Source of the DNA: Golubevia sp. BC0850
Lineage: Eukaryota > Basidiomycota > Exobasidiomycetes > Golubeviales > Golubeviaceae
DNA length: 64,000 nucleotides
Reading direction: 5' to 3'
NCBI GenBank assembly: GCA_012976225.1
Contig: JAAVVG010000017.1
Location: 496,001-560,000, forward strand
Below are positions 57,890 to 64,000 of the stretch, piece after piece (position 1 is the stretch's first letter; every line of letters starts with the position of its first letter). A model generated the notes under the pieces. The model was not told the DNA's origin and ran no database searches. It worked only from the letters and a program-made list of their open reading frames with translations. The translations under genes and the position numbers were made by a program.

Positions 57890-59776
57890 TCAGAACTCCA
57901 ACAAGAGTCGACTTTCCCCTCCCTTGATTTCACTGTGACCCCAAGTCCTCGATCGGCGATCTTTCTCTTCATCCAATTGCCAAACTCTGCCCTTGAGTAT
58001 CTCGCCCTCCCCTTCCTTGCGATCCTCATCGACTACTATCCTCCTCCCTTGGCGAGTCATCAGTTCCAAATCTCCCGTGGTAGTCTCTCCTGAAAAGGAG
58101 CCTTGAAAGAAATCAGGATGACTGACCCTAACGCCACCAAATCGAGTTTCGACTTTGCTGTACAAAGTCACCCCTGGATCCTGCTTGAGATAGTTGATCC
58201 GAACAAAGCCCGTTGCGGCTTTGGCAGAAACTGAAACGTTGCTTTTGGAGGATTGGACTTCGGGAGAAGGGCTTAGCAGATCAATACCGCACTGAATTCC
58301 ACCACTGGACGCAACTAGACTGAGAGAGTTAGAAATCGCGACGAAGCTTCCAATGGCACCCTGTTTAGATTCGATCGAGACTTCAGGAGAAGAGGCATAG
58401 GCAACCTCTATGTCTCCAAGAGAGCGTAGGGAGATTGAGCTTGATGAATCGACTTTCTCCAGATGTAAGGTTCCTTTCTCCGAAGATACGTTGAGGATAC
58501 CGCCGCTTTGAAGCCTAGAACCCGAGCGAATGCTGTCTTTCGAGAAGAGAGTCATGTCCCCAGAAGATGTTAGAGTCTGTGTGTGTGTGTGGAAGAGGAG
58601 TGTGTAGACGAAGCGAATCAAGTTGAGTCGAAAGTTTCTGTCAAGCGGCAAAGCGGAGGAGAATGGAGCTGTCCTCTGAACCCCATCCTCGATTTACTCA
58701 CCCGAACGTCTATAGGGCAAGTGGAACTTATTTTTACCTCTCCAACGATTAACTCTCTGTATTCCTCCCCGCCTAGAAAGCCCAAGACCCCTTCGAGCTG
58801 AAGTCTCTTAATCCTTTCCGCCGCCCTTCCAGTATTTCTCATTTCCTTCGGGAGAATGAGCATGAGCGAGATGTCCAAGACCTTCGAAGAGTCCCATTCA
58901 TTTCCAGAACTTTGATGAGTTGCGATTCCTTGCCAGTTGATTCCTTTCTTTGAACTAAGAAACTGAGTCAAAGAAAGCGTGGACAGCATTTCCAGGTCCG
59001 AGTAGTAGGCTTCAGCTCTGATGACAATCGTATCCTTCGCAGGAGGTAAGACGTCTGTTGTTGCGACTAGACCGGTGAAAGAGGTTCCGCTAGAGAGAAA
59101 GAGAAGAGATAGATCTTGAAGTTCGGACGCTGGGAGTAGGAATTCGGCAGCTGAATAATAGAATGAAGAGTCAGTTCCTGCCCTTTGCATTCGTCGAGGT
59201 GAGGACCAGTTTGCAGAAGCTATCACCGTTCCCTCATTCGGATCTGGAAGGGGAGCAGGCTAAAAAGTTCGAGGAGAAGAGAAGAGAAGGGAAGGGTGAG
59301 AATTTCAAGGCTTGCGGGAGTAAAGCAGAGCTATCACTCACAACATAGATGCTTTTGTCATTCCTCTTCCGAGTGATGATAAGATAAGTCACAGTAGATG
59401 CTAGTAAAGAAACCAGTATGATTAGCAACCCGACTTTGATTCGACGTCTCCAATGTCTCCTTGCCTTTCGGATTTCGAACTCTGCGGAAGAGGACGGTAG
59501 GAGTGGCCTCCTCTCCTCATCTTCTGAAGTCGATTGAGAAATGGGAGCTGGAGAAAGTTCCTCTAAGCTTGCTCTATCTGACGTTCCAGTATTCGAAGGA
59601 CCTGCTTCCGTCGACGTCTGATATGGCGGAGGAGCTGTTGAATCGAATCGTTGAGCGTAATGAATGTAATCTTCTTCGGTCTCCGAAAGACTTGAACCAA
59701 AGTCTTGTCCGTGAGATCTGCCAGAATGGTGGGGAGTTGGACGATGAGTCGTTGCTGATTCTGTTTTGATGGTCAT
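57890..59776 (-). CDS. Type II membrane protein with adhesin-like beta repeats
   Basis: Seen: three exons (59342-59776, 58702-59259, 57890-58576), all phase 0, give 559 residues. A cytosolic N-terminus with PPPYQ and EEDYIHYAQRF precedes a basic stop (RRHWRRRIK) and one membrane helix (VGLLIILVSLLASTVTYLII). The outer part has many short beta-strand-like repeats (GDIEVAYASSPEVSIES, GTLHLEKVDSSSSISLRS, GGVRVSHPDFFQGSFSGETT), of the kind found in DUF4097-like putative adhesin domains. The last junction uses an ACACACACAG acceptor. Known only by class: many basidiomycetes have such type II beta-helix proteins of unknown job, perhaps on the cell surface. I see no enzymatic motif. Confidence 0.85.
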
Positions 59777-60179
59777 CCTAACACGTTGTGATTTGGTCGA
59801 GAACTGCCGGAGTCGAGACTTGATCAGAGCGAAGCGAAATATTGATCGTCTTCTGAACGCTGAACTCTGCTTTCTGAACTTCCATCCTACATTACATCAG
59901 GCCTCCTTCGAAATCTACTGACTAGCGCGCAACCTTCAACATGCTCAAAAGACCCAACGAGGGGCTCTCATCGGAACTCATTCGGAAGACACTACTACCA
60001 ATCGCAGCCTCGGAAATCAAGAGGCATAAGCTCCTCTGGACAGAATGGAGTACAAGAAGAGTCCGTATAATCATATATACTATGTTCCACTGATTTATTT
60101 GACATTTGCATCGACGACTTTGACATGACACAATCCGACAGAAAGAGGCCGCCACTCCCTCGTTACAGTATTTTCATTC
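59777..60179. other. Intergenic, beta-repeat gene promoter
   Basis: Seen: 403 bp between a minus-strand start and the stop of the PFK-2 gene. No gene supported. Confidence 0.5.
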
Positions 60180-62498
60180 TCAAATGACAACCTGACTATC
60201 TCTAGTGATTTTCCCCTCTTCGTCTTCCTCTCTTTTCTCACTTTCCTCTCTTTCTCTTTTTTTCATTTCTTCCCATTCCTTATCTCTCAACCTTCTCTCC
60301 TCAAAACCATTCCAAAAAGTATGACTTTCAGTCTTAACGCCATAAGCTTGAGGGCTAATTTCCAACAATTCACCTTCTCTAATCGAAATAGCAGGTATTT
60401 CATGAGGTTTGTTTCCTTGAAGATAAGCGATTAAACATCTCAAAACTGAAGATTGACCAATGATTAGAACGTCTGAAGTAGCTCTTTCTAATTCAAAAAT
60501 GATAGGTTCTAATCTGACGGAAAGATCATGATAGGATTCAGCTCTGGGAAACCTGTGAGAATAAGGTTCGCTCGTTTTCTTCTCCCATTCGGCTGGATAA
60601 CGTTTTTTAATCTCTGAAACTGACATTCCGTCAATGACTCCAGGATTCATTTCTGCTAATTGAGATCTTTCTATTACTCGATAACCATCTGATGAGAAAG
60701 GTAAGGCCGTGTGAGATGAACGTCTACGTGAAGATGTCCAGACCTGGTAGAGGAGAGAAGCGAAGCGAACAGGAGAGGGGAGAGGGGAGAGAATCAGAAA
60801 CCCTAGAAAGAAAAAGACGTTCACTCCCTCAAAGCTCTCCATTTTACACTTTCGAGTATTCGACCTTTCTTCATTGAAGACAAACCCTTTCTCACTCCAA
60901 ACCCAAACGTCTACTCACCTCCAAAGCTCTCCCCTCCTCACCAGGTCCAGCACCATTTTCATCCTCCTCCGCTCTTTCATCCTTAACCAATTCTTTTTCT
61001 TTTCCATCTAATTGACCAACGACACCTTCTTCTCCAATTTCAACTCCTTGAACTCTACCTCTTCTTTTCTCTCCTTCTTTTCTTCTCAATTTCCTAACCT
61101 CTTCGACTGCTTCTTTCAACCTTTCTGAATATTTGTAACCCAACGAAGATAAATCAGCATCTGCTTTATAAAGATGTTCTACTAAAGCTTCACCTGCTCT
61201 GGCTAAATAAATCGTTCGATTTCGATTATGAATGTTCATTAAGAAGAAAACCATTCTGGATTGAAGGTAACCTGAGACGTTGTTGACTCTGATTTGTTGA
61301 CCCTGAAGTAGAGAAGAGAAGACGTAGATCCAGGAGAGGGTGTTTTGAAGATCGGGAAAGAAGATGAGATTGAATCAGAGGGCATGCGAGTTGAAGAGAA
61401 GTCAAACAGATACTCTGTCAAAGAAGCGCGAAAAATCTTAATTCAACCCATGTCACCCTCTTATACTCACAACATTGATCACTTTAACATAAGGGAAACT
61501 TGGGTTCTCAATCGGTTCATAAAACTTTTCATGTCCCCGAATCCTTTCGTAGAAATCTTGAACTGCTTTCTCTGCGTCCCATTTGAGGTACTGTTGGAAA
61601 GGAGAGAAGCAGAGAGAGGGAAATCAGTTTCATTGTTCTCTTTTTTGAGATCGCAGTGGTGGGTTAGAGAATCAGTCGAAGAGAGGAGTAGGATCAAAAA
61701 CTCACATCTGGAGATGAGATCTTAACACTTCTGACATTGGCTTCTACTATTGATTCGTCGGTTACGATGGATTCTGGAGTCGATGAAAAGAGTATTGGGG
61801 GTTGAAGAATTAGTTTCGGGTCCAAAAAAAGAGAAAGAAGAAGAGTGTAGGAGAAGGGTTGAACGAATGTAGAGGGAGGGAGAGCCGAGACCCTGGTAGC
61901 TCCTCAAGTCTACTCTACATCATTCTCCTAATGAATGATTCTGATGACTGAACTTTGGCAGTTTCGATTCTAATAGCTTCTAAGACAACACTCCTGAAAG
62001 GTTCTCCCAAGCAAGCTCCGCTCCATTCCCTATCTACCCCACCTTGACTCCACTCCACTCTCTCAACCTTCTCTCTCTCTTTCACTCACCAAGAAACATG
62101 ATATGAGCAATCCCAGCGAATTTCTCTCTAACGACTTTCCTCCTTCTCTGAGTACCATTATTAGCATCATAAATGACAACCTGACCACCATCATTGAAGA
62201 ATTTCAACACTTGATCATCGAAACCGTCCAAGACCTTTTTCCTCAATTCTTCAGTTTGAGGATTCCTTTGACCATGAGAGAAGTAATCTCTAGGTAAATT
62301 CTCAGCTGAACCTAAAACCTTTCTTCTGTAATCACCTAAAGATTGAACTGAAGTTTTGACACCTAACCATAAGAGATAACGTTCTAAGGCGTGAGAGAGA
62401 TGAGTCTTTCCTCGGGCTGGTAGTCCAACTGTTACTACTAAAATCTTTCCTGCGTGCCATAACTGTCCTGAGGCTGTAGTGTAAAGTGGAGCAGCCAT
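60180..62498 (-). CDS. 6-phosphofructo-2-kinase with degenerate bisphosphatase domain
   Basis: Role (family knowledge): makes fructose-2,6-bisphosphate, the activator of glycolysis. Seen: minus-strand exons give an N-terminal kinase with P-loop VTVGLPARGKTHLS, DYRRKVLGSAENLPRDYF, VVIYDANNGTQRRRK and NPSFPYVKVINVG, then QQIRVNNVSGYLQSRMVFFL. The phosphatase domain follows at TIYLARAGEALVEH. Its phospho-accepting histidine of the usual RHGE is alanine. The second histidine site reads IIGQSSVLRCL instead of a His-containing form. The WTSSRRR arginine site and RAESYHDL glutamate remain. So it should be kinase-only, like yeast Pfk26. An extra charged insert (KLRRKEGEKRRGR and an EEDENGAG segment) sits inside the phosphatase domain. 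It is divergent from SPE2. Confidence 0.94.
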
Positions 62499-62802
62499 TG
62501 AATAGACAGAGTTGGATAGGGATAGGGATATGGATAGGGATAGGTCAGTCGCTGTGCGATCGTGTGGCCAACAATTTCAAGATGCGTTTCTTCTTTCTTC
62601 CCCTTCAGCTTCAAAGTTCATACATTCTCTTTCCCTTTTCGACTCAATTAACCTGGTTTTTAGCGACTAGAAATCGATCCACTACATCCAATCGAACATC
62701 TAAAACAGTCAGCCAGCTTGAAAAGCGACAACCCTCTCTCTACTCACATTCTCTAATCTTGGCCACTTCTACTCTACCTCTTCTTCTCTTTTCTTATACC
62801 GA
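62499..62802. promoter_or_regulatory. 304-bp bidirectional promoter with GGATAG repeats and SPE2 uORF
   Basis: Seen: about five GGATAG-type units at 62514-62544 just upstream of the PFK-2 start. A 74-codon ORF runs 62582-62806 in a different frame to SPE2, and its TGA overlaps the SPE2 ATG (ATGA at 62803-62806). Whether it is in the mRNA depends on the start site. Confidence 0.6.
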
Positions 62803-64000
62803 ATGATCCACCCTTCCTCCTCTGCCTATGCCTCGATTAATCCAATCTCAATCTCATCAGATTCAACAGACAAGCTATCAAACTCAAGAGATTCTCGATC
62901 TTCTTCACCAGGCGCCTCTTCTTCTTCTTCTTCAACTGAACAACTTGAACAAGATCAAGATTTAACCAGTAGTCTTCATCAAACCATCACAACTCAATCA
63001 ACTTCAAATCACAGCAGTCAATTAGACTTGATTGCCAATGGAACAAATTCAGACGATGATTCAGATCCTTCAGGTCCTTTCGAAGGTCCAGAAAAGTTAT
63101 TAGAAATCTGGTTCGCTCAAGATGAACAATCACTTCCTGAAACATGTTTGAAAGATCATTTCTCTATTTTGAACGAGGACAAGGACGCCAGAGGGAGAGA
63201 AAGGAAAGGATTGAGAGCAGTTCCAAGAGCTGAATGGGAGAAAGCTTTGGATTTGGTCAAATGCAAAGTTCTTAGCACTTTGGAAGGGGAAGAAGTTGAT
63301 GCTTATCTGCTGAGGTGAGTCAAGAATGTAGAAGCTTTTGAGATTCTTCAAAATAGGAATCGAGTGTTCAGAGATGCTATCATGCTATCAGGAAGGTCAA
63401 CTCTTTTTTTGCTTCCAGAAGTTAATATAGAGCTCCAATCTTGTTCTGCTGCTCGAAACCTCATCCATGTAGATCAACAGCCCTCTTCAAGCCTTATTCC
63501 AATTCTCTGAAAGCAGCTTTTTCTCCTCGAGCTCCAGGCGAATCTCACCCTTCTACTCTTTTCTCACCTTCTTCCCCTTTCAGTGAATCCTCAATGTTCA
63601 TCTTCCCACACAAACTAATCTTGAAAACCTGTGGTACAACGACTCTCCTACTAGGCTTAGAAAGACTTCTACGATTATCAAGATGGGGAGTCTTCGGTTT
63701 CAAAGATGCTTTACTCTCTTCAGCTCCTTCTTCTACCAAAAAATCCTCAACTTCAAGTTCGATTCAAGATGAATCACTCCTTTCAACTTTAACTTCCAAA
63801 TCTCTCAACACTTCAAGAATCCCAATGGGAGAAGATTTCAAATCCCTAGGATCAATAGCTCAAAGAATTTTCTATTCTCGAAAGTCTTTCATGTTTCCAG
63901 AAAGACAGAAAGGTCCACATAAAGATTGGATGTTGGAAGTTGGAGTTTTAGATGGTTTCTTCAAGAATGGTAGTGCTTACACTGTGGGGAAAATGAATGG
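62803..64000 (+). CDS. SPE2: S-adenosylmethionine decarboxylase (partial, runs off window end)
   Basis: Role (family knowledge): supplies decarboxylated SAM for spermidine and spermine synthesis; a pyruvoyl enzyme made by self-cleavage. Seen: exon 1 (62803-63314) and exon 2 (63584-64000, cut by the window) in phase. After a Ser/Asp-rich leader of about 90 residues come FEGPEKLLEIWF, the conserved opening with the catalytic Glu region, and the processing site in YLLSESSMFIFPHKLILKTC, split by the intron at the first Ser. Then come GTTTLLLGLERLLRL, RIFYSRKSFMFPERQKGPH and FKNGSAYTVGKMNG. The long Ser-rich N-terminal extension is more than in yeast Spe2. The start is the first in-frame ATG, preceded by an overlapping uORF. 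Confidence 0.94.

Noticed and set aside
62514-62544. Telomere-like repeat
   Set aside because: The unit is GGATAG, not a fungal telomere unit, and it is short and internal.
1-64000. Transposons, LTR elements, tRNA, rRNA, CRISPR
   Set aside because: No reverse transcriptase, transposase or integrase-like ORF, no paired long terminal repeats, and no tRNA box patterns were seen by eye. A database search could still reveal small fragments.

Overview
The window looks like nuclear chromosomal DNA of a filamentous or yeast-like fungus, most likely a basidiomycete. Most genes are broken by short introns with GTGAGT/GTAAGT donors. Housekeeping genes are of fungal type (Yth1 with a C-terminal zinc knuckle, Sec61-beta, Ebp2, Apc5, Cab2, SAM decarboxylase). 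They sit beside fungal Zn2Cys6 regulators, a chitin-deacetylase-like enzyme and Ser/Ala-rich wall proteins. No transposon, LTR element, tRNA, rRNA or CRISPR array was recognised. A closer placement (Pucciniomycotina is my guess) is not proven by anything here.

Layout. 0-6 kb, all minus strand: the start of a glutathione S-transferase, a secreted chitin/polysaccharide deacetylase in 10 exons, and CAB2 of coenzyme A synthesis. 6.8-9.3 kb: a Ser-rich protein, then 2.4 kb without a convincing gene. 11.7-19.2 kb, plus: a secreted type-B carboxylesterase and a 1493-residue Zn2Cys6 regulator. 19.8-22.8 kb, minus: a TauD-type dioxygenase and a small membrane protein. 22.9-27.3 kb, plus: Sec61-beta, a histidine phosphatase and a four-helix membrane protein. 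29.6-35.3 kb: a very repetitive secreted Ser/Ala protein with a 636-bp tandem duplication and a 294-bp tandem array cut by a 100-N assembly gap. 35.9-41.3 kb: APC5 and YTH1, divergent from a 166-bp spacer. 42.5-48.3 kb: a tiny ORF, two small secreted proteins and a seven-helix membrane protein. 48.8-52.9 kb: EBP2 and a secreted Cys-containing gene with a broken reading frame. 53.7-59.8 kb: a long Ser-rich protein and a type II membrane protein. 60.2-64 kb: a 6-phosphofructo-2-kinase whose phosphatase half has lost its catalytic histidines, divergent from SPE2, which runs off the window.

The genes do not form a pathway cluster. The order looks like ordinary dense fungal gene space, with several divergent pairs sharing short promoters. 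The most interesting signals are the repeat architecture of the 29.6-kb wall protein and its assembly gap, the phosphatase-dead PFK-2, the SPE2 upstream ORF whose stop overlaps the main start, the unusual C5-C6 spacing of the Zn2Cys6 domain, and the three frame breaks in the 51.3-kb secreted gene. I found no clear sign of a new multigene system.
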